A stretch of DNA of 28,001 bases from a virus. Position 1 is the first letter of the stretch; the number at the start of each line of letters is the position of its first letter. Below, in pieces: positions 15,477 through 22,409 of the stretch. The notes beneath the pieces were generated by a model. The model saw only the letters and a list, made by a program, of their open reading frames with translations, was not told the origin of the DNA and ran no database searches. Made by a program: the position numbers and the translations under genes. The DNA is taken from positions 1 to 28,001 of the IMG/VR virus record IMGVR_UViG_3300008111_000187, one strand, 5' to 3'.

Positions 15477-16474
15477 TGCCAAATCAACACACAGGACCGA
15501 CAATCAAGAATAAGATAATCAGGGAGCTTTTATTAGAGTTCCCTAATAGTTCTAAAGCCAACTTGGGAAAGATAGCATTTGAAAGACATCCTCATTTGTT
15601 TGATAATCCAGAAGTTGCCAGAACAATGATTAGAACTATTACTGGTTCAATTGGTGATAAATGCAGAAAACTTACAAGAAACATAATGGAACACAATCCG
15701 CAATTACCTCCTTCAAATTGTAAGGAAAGAGAATTTCAAGTTCTGCCAAAAGAGTGCAATAACATTCTTTGGCTTTCTGATGTTCACATACCTAACCAAG
15801 ACAATGAAGCTATTGAATTAGCCGTTGAATATGGTAAAAAGAATGATGTGAACTGCATTGTTCTGGGAGGTGATATATTGGATAATACTCCATTTACAAG
15901 CCATGATGCGCCACCGCCGGGCCTTGATGATGTTAGAACGTGGTTCCAATATGCAAAACAATTTATAGAATATCTAAAATATCAATTCCCAAAAGCTAAA
16001 TTCTATTGGATTGAGGGCAATCATGATGCGTGGATTAAGCGATACTTAATAAAGAAAGCTCCAATTTTATTTAGTGATGAGTACTACCACTTGCCACAAA
16101 GAATGAAGCTTGATGAGTTGGGTGTAAAGTTCTTTGCGGAGCATGTAGTTTTAATGGCCGGCAAGTTGCAGATGCACCATGGCCATACAATGATTCGTGG
16201 GGTATTTGCCCCAGTAAACGCAGCAAGAGGGTTATTCTTACGCGTTAAATCAAATGCAATCATAGGTCATGTGCATACCACCAGCCATCACGTTGAAAAG
16301 ACATTGAAGGGGGAAACAATTGGCACATGGTCGGTAGGTTGTCTTTGTACACTGGCTCCTGACTATGATCCACATGGCACAAAGCATAATTTAGGGTTTG
16401 CCCATATTTTAGTAGAAAAGAATGGTAACTTTAAAGTCAACAATATAGCTATTCATGAAGGAAGAATCATCTAA
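15476..16474 (+). CDS. Calcineurin-like metallophosphoesterase with N-terminal helical domain
   Basis: 332 residues. Residues 1-90 are a basic helical region (KIIRELLLEFPNSSKANLGKIAFERHP) of the kind that can bind nucleic acid. The catalytic part carries all blocks of the metallophosphoesterase fold: SDVHIP (D102, H104), GGDILD (D133), EGNHDAW (N182, H183), HHGH (234-237) and GHVH (264-267). It hydrolyses phosphodiester or phosphomonoester bonds using two metal ions; phage members may act on DNA ends or nucleotides, and the substrate here is not evident. It overlaps the DUF3310 gene by 20 bases. Confidence 0.88.
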   Translation: MPNQHTGPTIKNKIIRELLLEFPNSSKANLGKIAFERHPHLFDNPEVARTMIRTITGSIGDKCRKLTRNIMEHNPQLPPSNCKEREFQVLPKECNNILWLSDVHIPNQDNEAIELAVEYGKKNDVNCIVLGGDILDNTPFTSHDAPPPGLDDVRTWFQYAKQFIEYLKYQFPKAKFYWIEGNHDAWIKRYLIKKAPILFSDEYYHLPQRMKLDELGVKFFAEHVVLMAGKLQMHHGHTMIRGVFAPVNAARGLFLRVKSNAIIGHVHTTSHHVEKTLKGETIGTWSVGCLCTLAPDYDPHGTKHNLGFAHILVEKNGNFKVNNIAIHEGRII

Positions 16475-16676
16475 GGTAGACCACCCAGCACATTATAACG
16501 TAGGGGAAATTGAGTGTATAGACGCAATTGACGAAGCAGTAAAAGGATTAGATGGTAAAGAAGCATTTGCTACTGGCAATGCCATAAAGTATTTGTGGAG
16601 GTGGAAACGTAAAGGAGGGAAGGAAGATTTAAAAAAGGCAGTTTGGTATATTAACAGACTAATAAATGAGGACTAA
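16455..16676 (+). CDS. DUF3310 family protein
   Basis: 73 residues, matching the phage DUF3310 pattern from end to end: VDHPAHYNVGEIECIDAIDEAV, then FATGNAIKYLWRWKRKGGKEDLKKAVWYINRLI. The family is common in phages, has been linked to a nucleotide kinase annotation, and has no firm function. It overlaps the phosphoesterase gene by 20 bases, and its stop joins the next start as TAATG, so it is translationally coupled on both sides. Confidence 0.9.
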   Translation: MKEESSKVDHPAHYNVGEIECIDAIDEAVKGLDGKEAFATGNAIKYLWRWKRKGGKEDLKKAVWYINRLINED

Positions 16677-17032
16677 TGAAACTAACATCTACACTGAAAA
16701 TATCTACCTATGGTTGCAAGGTGGTACTTATTATTACAGATTCATTAATAAATGAAGCTAATAAAGTATACAAAAAGCATAAAATGGAACAGATGTTTGA
16801 AGGAGATGCAGAAGGTACAGTTATCACCCCAGATATAGATGTTTACTACATGATCATAGAGCAAAAGTATTTAAGCCACAATACCCTATCACATGAAAAT
16901 TATCACATAGTAAATGTAATAAAAAGTGACAGAGGTATTGTAGATGATGAAGCTGGAGCATGGTTATCAGGTCACATAGCTGAGTTTATCTACAAATTCA
17001 TAGACAAGAAGCAGCTAATAGTTAAGCACTAA
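16676..17032 (+). CDS. HExxH-containing small protein (possible metallopeptidase)
   Basis: 118 residues. HENYH at 73-77 (in LSHNTLSHENYHIVNV) is a zinc-binding HExxH motif, followed about 15 residues later by DDEAGAWLSGHIAEFIYKFI, where Glu92 could be the third ligand. This arrangement occurs in minimal phage gluzincin-like proteins. The first 50 residues form a small beta region. No signal peptide is present. It ends the TAATG-coupled block; a 70-base intergenic region with a promoter follows. Confidence 0.7.
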   Translation: MKLTSTLKISTYGCKVVLIITDSLINEANKVYKKHKMEQMFEGDAEGTVITPDIDVYYMIIEQKYLSHNTLSHENYHIVNVIKSDRGIVDDEAGAWLSGHIAEFIYKFIDKKQLIVKH

Positions 17033-17058
17033 TACATAGCCAATATTCCAAAAAATAA

Positions 17059-17089
17059 TTTTTTAATTTAATTAACTCGGTTAACTTTG
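17059..17089 (+). promoter_or_regulatory. Promoter of the second sugar-modification block
   Basis: TAACTTTG at 17082-17089 matches TAnnTTTG and is preceded by the AT-rich element at 17059-17075 (TTTTAATTTAATTAAC). The ATG at 17102 follows after 12 bases. A TTG at 17087 that opens the same frame lies inside the element and is not the start. Confidence 0.55.
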
Positions 17090-17101
17090 GAAAAAAAATA
17101 C

Positions 17102-18028
17102 ATGAAATTAAGGTTCATTTGCGCTCAACCAACCTCACTTTATTATGCATGGCAAGTAGAAGTTATGATTAATAACTTTATTGAAATGGGTATCAACCCC
17201 AACATGATTGATATTGTTTGCTGGAAGATTAACAATGTGATACCTGAAGAATGGGCCAAGCTCGCGGCTAATTATCCAGCTCGTTTCTTTTTTTATGATG
17301 ATACCAGAGAAAGCAGACATTATATATCCTCAATACGTCCAAACATATTAAAGCAGCATTTTGAAGCAAATGATTTGAATGGTGAAGCTATTCTTTATCA
17401 CGATTGCGACATTGCGTTTACAAAGAAAATAGATTGGGAGCAGTTCCTACAAGATGATAAGTGGTATGGATCCGATTGCCGTTGGTACATAGCACATAGC
17501 TACATATTAGGCAAAGGCCAAGACGTAATAGATAAAATGTGTGAGATAGTGGACATACCTGAATCACTGGTAAAAGATAATGAACTAAACTCAATCGGAG
17601 CGCAGTACCTAATGAAAGGTATTGATGCGCAGTTTTGGGCGGACGTGGAGAAAGATTGCGAAAGATTGTTTCATGAAGTAACTCACCTAAATAATGAAAA
17701 GAAACAATTAGATCCAACACATCACGAATTACAGATATGGTGCGCAGACATGTGGGCGGTGCTATGGAATGGCTGGAAACGTGGAGCAGAAACGATTTGT
17801 CACCCAGCATTAGAATTTTCATGGGGTACAAGTACCGAAGCGGATTGGGATAGATTAAATATATTTCACAATGCCGGTGTTGTTACATCTGCCGGTGGCT
17901 TATTCTACAAAGCAGAATACATGAACCAGTTGCCCTATAGTGCAACATTGAATATAAACGAAGGAACCGCTAGCAAGAAATACTGGGATATTATACAAGA
18001 AACAGCAAAAAAATCAGTTTTATTATGA
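17102..18028 (+). CDS. Glycosyltransferase-like protein with DxD motif
   Basis: 308 residues from the ATG at 17102. It opens with a Rossmann-like strand (MKLRFICAQPTSLYYAWQVEVMINNF) and has the metal/sugar-nucleotide motif DCD at 101-103 in AILYHDCDIAF. Conserved-looking Trp/His-rich segments follow (WCADMWAVLWNGWKRG; FHNAGVVTSAGGLFYKAEY). The layout is that of GT-A glycosyltransferases carried by phages of aquatic bacteria. It overlaps the FkbM-like methyltransferase gene by ATGA, so the two act in one unit. Sugar and acceptor are unknown. Confidence 0.7.
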   Translation: MKLRFICAQPTSLYYAWQVEVMINNFIEMGINPNMIDIVCWKINNVIPEEWAKLAANYPARFFFYDDTRESRHYISSIRPNILKQHFEANDLNGEAILYHDCDIAFTKKIDWEQFLQDDKWYGSDCRWYIAHSYILGKGQDVIDKMCEIVDIPESLVKDNELNSIGAQYLMKGIDAQFWADVEKDCERLFHEVTHLNNEKKQLDPTHHELQIWCADMWAVLWNGWKRGAETICHPALEFSWGTSTEADWDRLNIFHNAGVVTSAGGLFYKAEYMNQLPYSATLNINEGTASKKYWDIIQETAKKSVLL

Positions 18029-18537
18029 CAACAAAAGTAGTAGAGTCGGAAAATCCACTTGAACATTGGAACGACATCAAAGAAGTAGAAGGTAAAGTAG
18101 TTTTAGATTTAGGTTGTGGGTGGTTGTTCCAGCCATTTGAGTCAACTCCTCAATACTTTATAAACAGAGGAGCTAAAAAAATAATTGGTGTAGATGCATC
18201 ATGCGGAGAGATTGAAAAGTTAAATGAAACTTTCCCTGACCATACTTTCATTTGCAAAACCATTTCTAATTTTGATGATTTACTTGGCCTAATCACAGAC
18301 CATAAACCAGAGTTAATCAAAATGGATATAGAAGGCCATGAGCAACACATGAAGGATATTACTGCTGAGCAATTTGAATCAGTAGAAGAAATAGCAGTTG
18401 AATACCACAACCCTACATGCAAAGAAATACTAGAAAAGAAATTAACTGAACTAGGTTTTGAGATATTTGCAACTAATCAATTCGGTTGGTTCTGTACAGA
18501 TATTAATCAAATGGGTATCATGCACGCAAAAAGATAA
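18025..18537 (+). CDS. FkbM-type SAM-dependent methyltransferase
   Basis: 170 residues. Motif I is VLDLGCGW (residues 26-33), followed by GAKKIIGVDAS. The FkbM signature is IKMDIEGHEQHM, with the Asp-Ile-Glu-Gly core. FkbM proteins methylate hydroxyl groups, often on sugars. It is shorter than typical FkbM members but has both key motifs. It lies between two glycosyltransferase-like genes and overlaps the upstream one by 4 bases. Confidence 0.82.
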   Translation: MTTKVVESENPLEHWNDIKEVEGKVVLDLGCGWLFQPFESTPQYFINRGAKKIIGVDASCGEIEKLNETFPDHTFICKTISNFDDLLGLITDHKPELIKMDIEGHEQHMKDITAEQFESVEEIAVEYHNPTCKEILEKKLTELGFEIFATNQFGWFCTDINQMGIMHAKR

Positions 18538-18538
18538 T

Positions 18539-19399
18539 ATGATCATAAATAAAGCAACATACGGAGGTCAGGATTGTACTCAATTAATTAGAGATAAAGT
18601 AGTATCAGATAAGCTTGTAGTAAGGTCTAACAATGATATTATAGGAGATACGGCAGTTGGTCATGTAAAGTACTTGGAGTTGGATATAGACGGCAATATT
18701 TTCAGCGTTAGGGAAGGTAGTGTATTTGTATACCCTAAGTCAAAGAGCAGAAAATTGGGTATATTCTATTCAAATAACAACAACAAAAAGATATGGCCAT
18801 CAATCTATAAATCTTTAAATAGCATTAAAGAAGCAAGTGAGGGGGTAGCAGACATTGTAACTTGTATGTGGGAGCCTATGCCTGAAAACCCATTCTATCA
18901 AGTTAGAAGCTGGTATCAGTCCCAGTCCCACCTTAATCAGTTACTCCAAATTATGCAATGCCTTTATGCTGCAAAAGAAACTGGCGAATATGATTACGTT
19001 TCCTTTTTAGAGCATGATGTAATGTACCCAAAGGGTTACTTTGACTTCCCTGAATTTGCAAGAGGTAACGTGCTTACCAATATGAATTACGGGGGTGTTT
19101 GTATCAATGGGTGGCAAGAGAGAGGGCAAGATGATGAGCCGTTCCACCAAATGACCATGAGATTTGATGATGCCATTGACCATTGCTTAGCCATTTTACC
19201 CAATGCTTTGCGTACAAATAGCGGCATGATTGAAACACAAACAATGAAACGAACCCAATGGAACTGCGAAAATCAGGCTATCCATATCAACCATGGCATA
19301 CATTTTACCAGCCACAATTCAATATATCGCAAAGATAATTTATCTTTAACTCATAATTACTGGGGCGAACACTCCAATTATACCAATTTATTCGTATGA
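18539..19399 (+). CDS. Glycosyltransferase-like protein with N-terminal YGG...DCT domain
   Basis: 286 residues from the ATG at 18539, one base after the previous stop. A longer frame back to 18458 overlaps the methyltransferase and is not supported. Residues 1-67 (INKATYGGQDCTQLIRDKV... GDTAVGHVKYLELDIDG) form a small beta domain seen alongside phage sugar-modifying enzymes. Residues about 72-286 include DYVSFLEHDVMYPKGYF with an acidic EHD triad at 158-160, and HINHGIHFTSHNSIY near the end, consistent with a GT-A fold. It overlaps the zinc-ribbon gene by ATGA. The specificity is unknown. Confidence 0.65.
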   Translation: MIINKATYGGQDCTQLIRDKVVSDKLVVRSNNDIIGDTAVGHVKYLELDIDGNIFSVREGSVFVYPKSKSRKLGIFYSNNNNKKIWPSIYKSLNSIKEASEGVADIVTCMWEPMPENPFYQVRSWYQSQSHLNQLLQIMQCLYAAKETGEYDYVSFLEHDVMYPKGYFDFPEFARGNVLTNMNYGGVCINGWQERGQDDEPFHQMTMRFDDAIDHCLAILPNALRTNSGMIETQTMKRTQWNCENQAIHINHGIHFTSHNSIYRKDNLSLTHNYWGEHSNYTNLFV

Positions 19400-19620
19400 A
19401 CAAGTTAAAAGAAATATTCTTATCGTATGCAGCTTCTATGAATCCAACAGAAGAAGAAAGCCAGCTTGCGCAAGAAAGGCTCTTAACTTGTATTGATTGC
19501 GAACACTGGGTTCAGGGTAAAGTCAGGGATTATTGTGACGCATGTGGCTGCACAACAAGTAAAAAAGTTTTCTCACCAAAGGGGGCAGATGCTTGTCCAA
19601 AAGGCAAATGGCTAAACTGA
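19396..19620 (+). CDS. Small Cys-rich zinc-ribbon protein (DUF6171-like)
   Basis: 74 residues. LTCIDCEHW (CxxC), YCDACGCTTSKK (CxxCxC) and DACPKGKW form a metal-binding ribbon of the type C-x2-C...C-x2-C-x-C...C-P-x-GKW. The N-terminal 30 residues are helical. It ends the sugar-modification block with an ATGA overlap upstream and TGATG downstream. A structural or adaptor role is possible; no catalytic residues are seen. Confidence 0.75.
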   Translation: MNKLKEIFLSYAASMNPTEEESQLAQERLLTCIDCEHWVQGKVRDYCDACGCTTSKKVFSPKGADACPKGKWLN

Positions 19621-19778
19621 TGAAAACGTATCGCATCTTCTTTGATAAGGACGGAACCAAAATGACAAAGCTGGTTTATGCCGTTTCAATGTCTGATGTG
19701 CTACAAAAATATAAGGACCTGAAGATACTATCTGTTATCCAAATAGACCTCGCGCCTCCCGAAGATGAAGATGAATAA
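19620..19778 (+). CDS. Small acidic protein, unknown function
   Basis: 52 residues from the ATG at 19620 (MKTYRIFFDKDGTKMTKLVY), coupled to the previous stop as TGATG. It has a beta-alpha-beta-like pattern and an acidic tail (PPEDEDE). A longer frame from 19593 overlaps the zinc-ribbon gene and is less likely. Its last 51 bases overlap the end of a leftward gene on the other strand (19728-19886). It is the last gene of the rightward block. Confidence 0.6.
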   Translation: MKTYRIFFDKDGTKMTKLVYAVSMSDVLQKYKDLKILSVIQIDLAPPEDEDE

Positions 19779-19886
19779 CTCCTTTATAGCAAAGGTTACT
19801 ACAATTGTCCCGTAAAGCAATATAAAGGCTGGTATGCCAACCAAAAAGAAAAAGACTACTTGAAAGATCCCAATTAATTTTTTCAT
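19728..19886 (-). CDS. 52-residue membrane protein
   Basis: From the ATG at 19886 the peptide reads MKKLIGIFQVVFFFLVGIPA followed by FILLYGTIVVTFAIKELFIF and IFGRREVYLDNR. There are two strongly hydrophobic helices with Lys at the N-terminus and Arg-Arg after the second, as expected for a real inner-membrane protein. The 3' end overlaps the end of the rightward gene at 19620-19778 by 51 bases. It lies 7 bases after another tiny membrane protein gene, and may be the last gene of the leftward operon. Confidence 0.6.
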   Translation of the reverse strand: MKKLIGIFQVVFFFLVGIPAFILLYGTIVVTFAIKELFIFIFGRREVYLDNR

Positions 19887-19893
19887 GTTTTTA

Positions 19894-20037
19894 TTATTTT
19901 ATTTGTACTGCATTTAATTTTGACTGCATTTCAGCCATTTTAATTTCCATATTGTTGTTCTTCTCTATCATGGCAGCTATTACCACAATTAAAGCGCCTA
20001 TAATCCATAATAAAGCTAGAATAAGTAGTGTTCTCAT
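19894..20037 (-). CDS. 47-residue single-span membrane protein
   Basis: From the ATG at 20037: MRTLLILALLWIIGALIVVI plus AAMIEKNNNMEIKMAEMQSK and LNAVQIK. One N-terminal helix of about 20 residues is followed by a short amphipathic coil. The composition is that of a genuine small membrane protein. It lies downstream of the hairpin at 20102-20125, so it needs read-through or its own promoter; none was convincing in 20038-20101. Confidence 0.6.
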   Translation of the reverse strand: MRTLLILALLWIIGALIVVIAAMIEKNNNMEIKMAEMQSKLNAVQIK

Positions 20038-20101
20038 GTTACATAATTAGAGGGTAAAATGTTACGAAATATGTAATAAAGTGTGGGTTTATTCGGAAGC
20101 A

Positions 20102-20125
20102 AAAGGTAGTAGTTTTACTACCTTT
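20102..20125 (-). terminator. Perfect inverted repeat, probable terminator
   Basis: AAAGGTAGTA (20102-20111) pairs exactly with TACTACCTTT (20116-20125) around GTTT. On the - strand the stem ends in CCTTTTGC, a short T-run. It overlaps the stop codon (20124-20126) of the leftward gene at 20124-20519. Confidence 0.6.
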
Positions 20126-20519
20126 ATTTGATTTTAAATATAACTGTTGTGGCTTCTCCTCCCCCATCTTTTAGCCTAATAGATTCTACGATAAGGTCTT
20201 GGTATTCTTCTTTCGGCCAAAAGTGGTTAAGGTTATTACCTAACTCAATGTAAGGGCCACCTGATGGATCTACCATATTAATACTATCATCATCTGCTAT
20301 ACCATACCGCATCCATGAACCACCTGTCATAATAACTTCATCTCCATTGTGTTCAAAGATTATCTTATCTCTGTACCTGTTGTGGTAGGTTACCTTATTG
20401 TCTGCACAATCCTTGCAATATATATCATCTGTCATTCCTGTATTTATTATAACTCTACAATGATGGCATAATGTAGCACCCATTCCTCCATTGTACTTAT
20501 GTATTGGTTTCTTTTTCAT
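20124..20519 (-). CDS. Zinc-ribbon phage protein
   Basis: 131 residues. The N-terminus HKYNGGMGATLCHHCRVIINTG followed by IYCKDC forms a two-CxxC zinc ribbon (C18, C21, C35, C38), a pattern found in small phage proteins of Bacteroidota. Residues 45-131 have no recognised motif. It overlaps the gene upstream by ATGA, and its stop lies in the terminator hairpin. A nucleic-acid or protein-binding role is possible. Confidence 0.72.
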   Translation of the reverse strand: MKKKPIHKYNGGMGATLCHHCRVIINTGMTDDIYCKDCADNKVTYHNRYRDKIIFEHNGDEVIMTGGSWMRYGIADDDSINMVDPSGGPYIELGNNLNHFWPKEEYQDLIVESIRLKDGGGEATTVIFKIK

Positions 20520-20758
20520 ATTGTTTCTGGTTTAAAGGTTTGGTTGTAGTAATCTTCTGCTTTAACATTTGGTTTATCAGTAATCCATAGAGGTTCATTA
20601 TAAGAAGATATAATTTGGTCTTTTTCTTTTTTAATATATTTTTCTTCTAATTCGTCAATGTGTCCTTGTGTAAGCATAATAGCTCCCATACTTATATGAC
20701 ATTCAGTAAAAGCTAAACTTCTTAATTCTTCAATTAATTCTTGCATTGCTGTTTTCAT
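20516..20758 (-). CDS. Small helical phage protein
   Basis: 80 residues: MKTAMQELIEELRSLAF..., then LEEKYIKKEKDQIISSYNEP and AEDYYNQTFKPETI. The long helix followed by a YYNxTF motif is frequent in small ORFs of Bacteroidota phages, but no function is known. Its C-terminal KPETI is also the C-terminus of the protein at 21038-21250. It overlaps the zinc-ribbon gene by 4 bases. Confidence 0.65.
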   Translation of the reverse strand: MKTAMQELIEELRSLAFTECHISMGAIMLTQGHIDELEEKYIKKEKDQIISSYNEPLWITDKPNVKAEDYYNQTFKPETI

Positions 20759-20761
20759 AGG

Positions 20762-20956
20762 TTATTTGTTTTGGTTAATTTGATATACTTTTTCTATTGT
20801 AAATTTGGAATAGGAATCAAAGTGATTTGCTGCAAATTCAATGGCATCTTGTTCACTATTAAATTCGTAAGCAGAACTTATAGTCATATACGACTCTAAA
20901 TCATAAGCAACATAAGAGTTATCACGAAGGTCTTTAATTACATAAAATGTGTTCAT
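20762..20956 (-). CDS. Small unknown protein
   Basis: 64 residues (MNTFYVIKDLRDNSYVAYDL...), with a short beta start and then a helix (EQDAIEFAANHFD). There is no membrane segment or motif. It lies 3 bases upstream of the 80-residue gene and is preceded by an intergenic region with the AT-rich element and a -7-like box, so it probably opens a transcript. Confidence 0.65.
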   Translation of the reverse strand: MNTFYVIKDLRDNSYVAYDLESYMTISSAYEFNSEQDAIEFAANHFDSYSKFTIEKVYQINQNK

Positions 20957-20988
20957 AGGTTTATTGGTTTAATTGGTTTAATAAAGTA

Positions 20989-21019
20989 CAAAGTTGATTT
21001 AATTAATTTAATTAATATT
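20989..21019 (-). promoter_or_regulatory. Possible promoter for the 20956-20124 genes
   Basis: On the - strand CAACTTTG (20989-20996) differs from TAnnTTTG at one base and is preceded by the AT-rich element at 20998-21019. The ATG at 20956 lies 32 bases downstream. Confidence 0.35.
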
Positions 21020-21037
21020 AAGTATAAATACGCAATC

Positions 21038-21250
21038 TTATATTGTTTCTGGTTTGTAGTTATCAATATCAAAGTAGCCAGCTGGGGTTTTATGCTCATG
21101 CCTTCTACCTCTTTTCTTTAATGGCTCATATCCCATTGATTTATAGTAGGTTAATATCTGCAAATAGGTCATGTTGATATTGGGTATCATCATGGATATT
21201 GGCTCATACTTGTAGCGTTGGTCTATGTACTGCTTTTGTAGGTCGGTCAT
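21038..21250 (-). CDS. Small basic protein, unknown
   Basis: 70 residues (MTDLQKQYIDQRYKYEPISM... LKKRGRRHEHKTPAGYFDID). It has a basic patch KKRGRRHEHK at about 45-54. It ends in NYKPETI, the same last five residues as the product of 20516-20758. Function unknown. Confidence 0.6.
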   Translation of the reverse strand: MTDLQKQYIDQRYKYEPISMMIPNINMTYLQILTYYKSMGYEPLKKRGRRHEHKTPAGYFDIDNYKPETI

Positions 21251-21267
21251 TTACTTTTTTTTAATGG

Positions 21268-21501
21268 TTACTGGGTTGGCTTTTGGATATACTTTTCAAG
21301 GTAATATTTTTCAGTGACTGCTTTCCGCCATGTCTTGCTATGCCCGTCCTCATCAAAAGCATATTCCATGGCCTCGGCTATCATAGATTTCTCCTCATTA
21401 AATAGCCTATCAAAGTTATCTAATAACCATGTATCAAAGTCATTTTGATTACGAAAACTACGGGCCTCCATTACTTGTCTAATTGGTGTCATGTTTGTCA
21501 T
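21268..21501 (-). CDS. Small helical protein, unknown
   Basis: 77 residues, helical: FDTWLLDNFDRLFNEEKSMIAEAMEYAFDEDGH, a pattern met in small phage ORFs with a conserved helix-acid-helix shape. It overlaps the upstream gene by ATGA (21498-21501). Function unknown. Confidence 0.62.
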   Translation of the reverse strand: MTNMTPIRQVMEARSFRNQNDFDTWLLDNFDRLFNEEKSMIAEAMEYAFDEDGHSKTWRKAVTEKYYLEKYIQKPTQ

Positions 21502-21716
21502 AGGTGCATTGGTTTTACTACTAAATAAATTTTTCTTGGTTCATAGGGTTTGCCTAACCTTTGCAGCCATTCCTGAATGATTTTACTGCGGTGGCCTCTC
21601 CCTTTAAATTGTTTCGTTGCATACAAGCTATCATTTACCCATACTTCAATTATTCCTGATGATTTGAGTTCCTGACGTTTGCTCTCCATTATATCCTTCT
21701 CTACTGACTTCCTCAT
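21498..21716 (-). CDS. Small basic protein, unknown
   Basis: 72 residues from the ATG at 21716; a shorter start at 21689 (MESKRQELKSSG) is possible. The middle (WVNDSLYATKQFKGRGHRSKIIQEWLQRLGKPYEPRKIYL) is basic and may bind nucleic acid. Its first 71 bases overlap the end of the coiled-coil gene at 21646-21837 in another frame. Confidence 0.6.
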   Translation of the reverse strand: MRKSVEKDIMESKRQELKSSGIIEVWVNDSLYATKQFKGRGHRSKIIQEWLQRLGKPYEPRKIYLVVKPMHL

Positions 21717-21837
21717 ACGATAATAACTTTTCCTTTAAATACTTTACTTCATTTTTTAATAATTCTATCCTCTCCTTTAAGTAGTCATTTTCCATTTGGA
21801 TCATGGCAGATTCGGATATTTGATACCTGTTTTTCAT
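21646..21837 (-). CDS. Small coiled-coil protein
   Basis: 63 residues: MIQMENDYLKERIELLKNEV continues as a regular heptad coil to about residue 41, then a polar tail (EVSREGYNGEQTSGTQIIRNN) coded within the overlap with the next gene. It touches the upstream gene by one shared base (21837). It could be a dimerising accessory protein; function unknown. Confidence 0.55.
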   Translation of the reverse strand: MKNRYQISESAMIQMENDYLKERIELLKNEVKYLKEKLLSYEEVSREGYNGEQTSGTQIIRNN

Positions 21838-22034
21838 TAGATCAAAAGCATGGCCTCCTTATCCAAATAAGCAGCTAATAACTGGCTTTCTTCCCCATAT
21901 ATGTCTGCCTCGGTCATGCCGTCTTTAGCTAATCTGAATTTATAAAGGCCGATAATTACTTCACAAGTTTTTAATTGTTCTAGGTTGGTGCATGAGTTAA
22001 TGCAATTGATTACCCATTCTAAGTTTGTTTTCAT
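21837..22034 (-). CDS. Small helical protein, unknown
   Basis: 65 residues, helical (MKTNLEWVINCINSCTNLEQ... GEESQLLAAYLDKEAMLLI), containing two Cys near residues 11 and 15. It follows an A-rich leader of the AACCAACCAAACCAA type common to this operon and shares one base with the next gene. No family recognised. Confidence 0.6.
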   Translation of the reverse strand: MKTNLEWVINCINSCTNLEQLKTCEVIIGLYKFRLAKDGMTEADIYGEESQLLAAYLDKEAMLLI

Positions 22035-22057
22035 TTGGTTTGGTTGGTTTTAATTAG

Positions 22058-22264
22058 TTAAAAATTGGCATCTACGGTAAGAACGTGGACCTTGCCTACC
22101 CTAGTATACTTTAATACTTCAGGTAGGGGCATATTGTTTTTGATTCTGTACTTGATGGCTTGTTGTGTCATGGGGGCAGTGAGGTTCTTCCTATTAGCTC
22201 TAAAATGCTCAGGGTTTATCTTATCTGCATACTCTTTTAAGCTAATCTGTTTGCTCTTCATCAT
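22058..22264 (-). CDS. Small basic protein, possible DNA-binding HTH
   Basis: 68 residues from ATG-ATG at 22264/22261; the second Met is equally plausible. KQISLKEYADKINPEH, then MTQQAIKYRIKNNMPLPEVL and RVGKVHVLTVDANF resemble an excisionase or MerR-like winged-helix pattern (helix, turn, recognition helix with basic residues, then a short beta wing). It may be a small regulator. It overlaps the 55-residue gene upstream by about 20 bases. Confidence 0.6.
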   Translation of the reverse strand: MMKSKQISLKEYADKINPEHFRANRKNLTAPMTQQAIKYRIKNNMPLPEVLKYTRVGKVHVLTVDANF

Positions 22265-22409
22265 CTTGTTTTATTCGGTTATATAATCGGGTTAATTTGA
22301 CTAGCTCGTCATAGTCATCCGCACTAGCTATTCTCTTGTCTATCTCTCTTAGTTTCTTCCGTTTAATCTTTTCCTTTTCTGAAAAATAGATATTCAGCCA
22401 TTTAATCAT
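22242..22409 (-). CDS. 55-residue charged helical protein
   Basis: From the ATG at 22409 (or 22412): MIKWLNIYFSEKEKIKRKKL, then REIDKRIASADDYDELVKLT and RLYNRIKQDDEEQTD. It has a helical, amphipathic pattern with alternating basic and acidic blocks and ends in a stop at 22242-22244. It overlaps the end of the gene upstream (22402) and the start of the gene downstream (22264), the same packing as its neighbours. That packing fills an otherwise empty gap of about 140 bases. Confidence 0.65.
   Translation of the reverse strand: MIKWLNIYFSEKEKIKRKKLREIDKRIASADDYDELVKLTRLYNRIKQDDEEQTD

Noticed and set aside
17087-17101. TTG start for the glycosyltransferase-like gene
   Set aside because: The TTG is part of the TAACTTTG promoter element; the ATG at 17102 follows at a normal distance.
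18458-18538. 27-codon upstream extension of the glycosyltransferase-like gene at 18539
   Set aside because: It lies entirely within the methyltransferase gene in another frame; the domain start matches MIINKATYGG at 18539.
19825-19842. GGCTGGTATGCCAACC as a terminator hairpin
   Set aside because: The stem has a mismatch and no T-run, and it lies within the supported membrane protein gene at 19728-19886.
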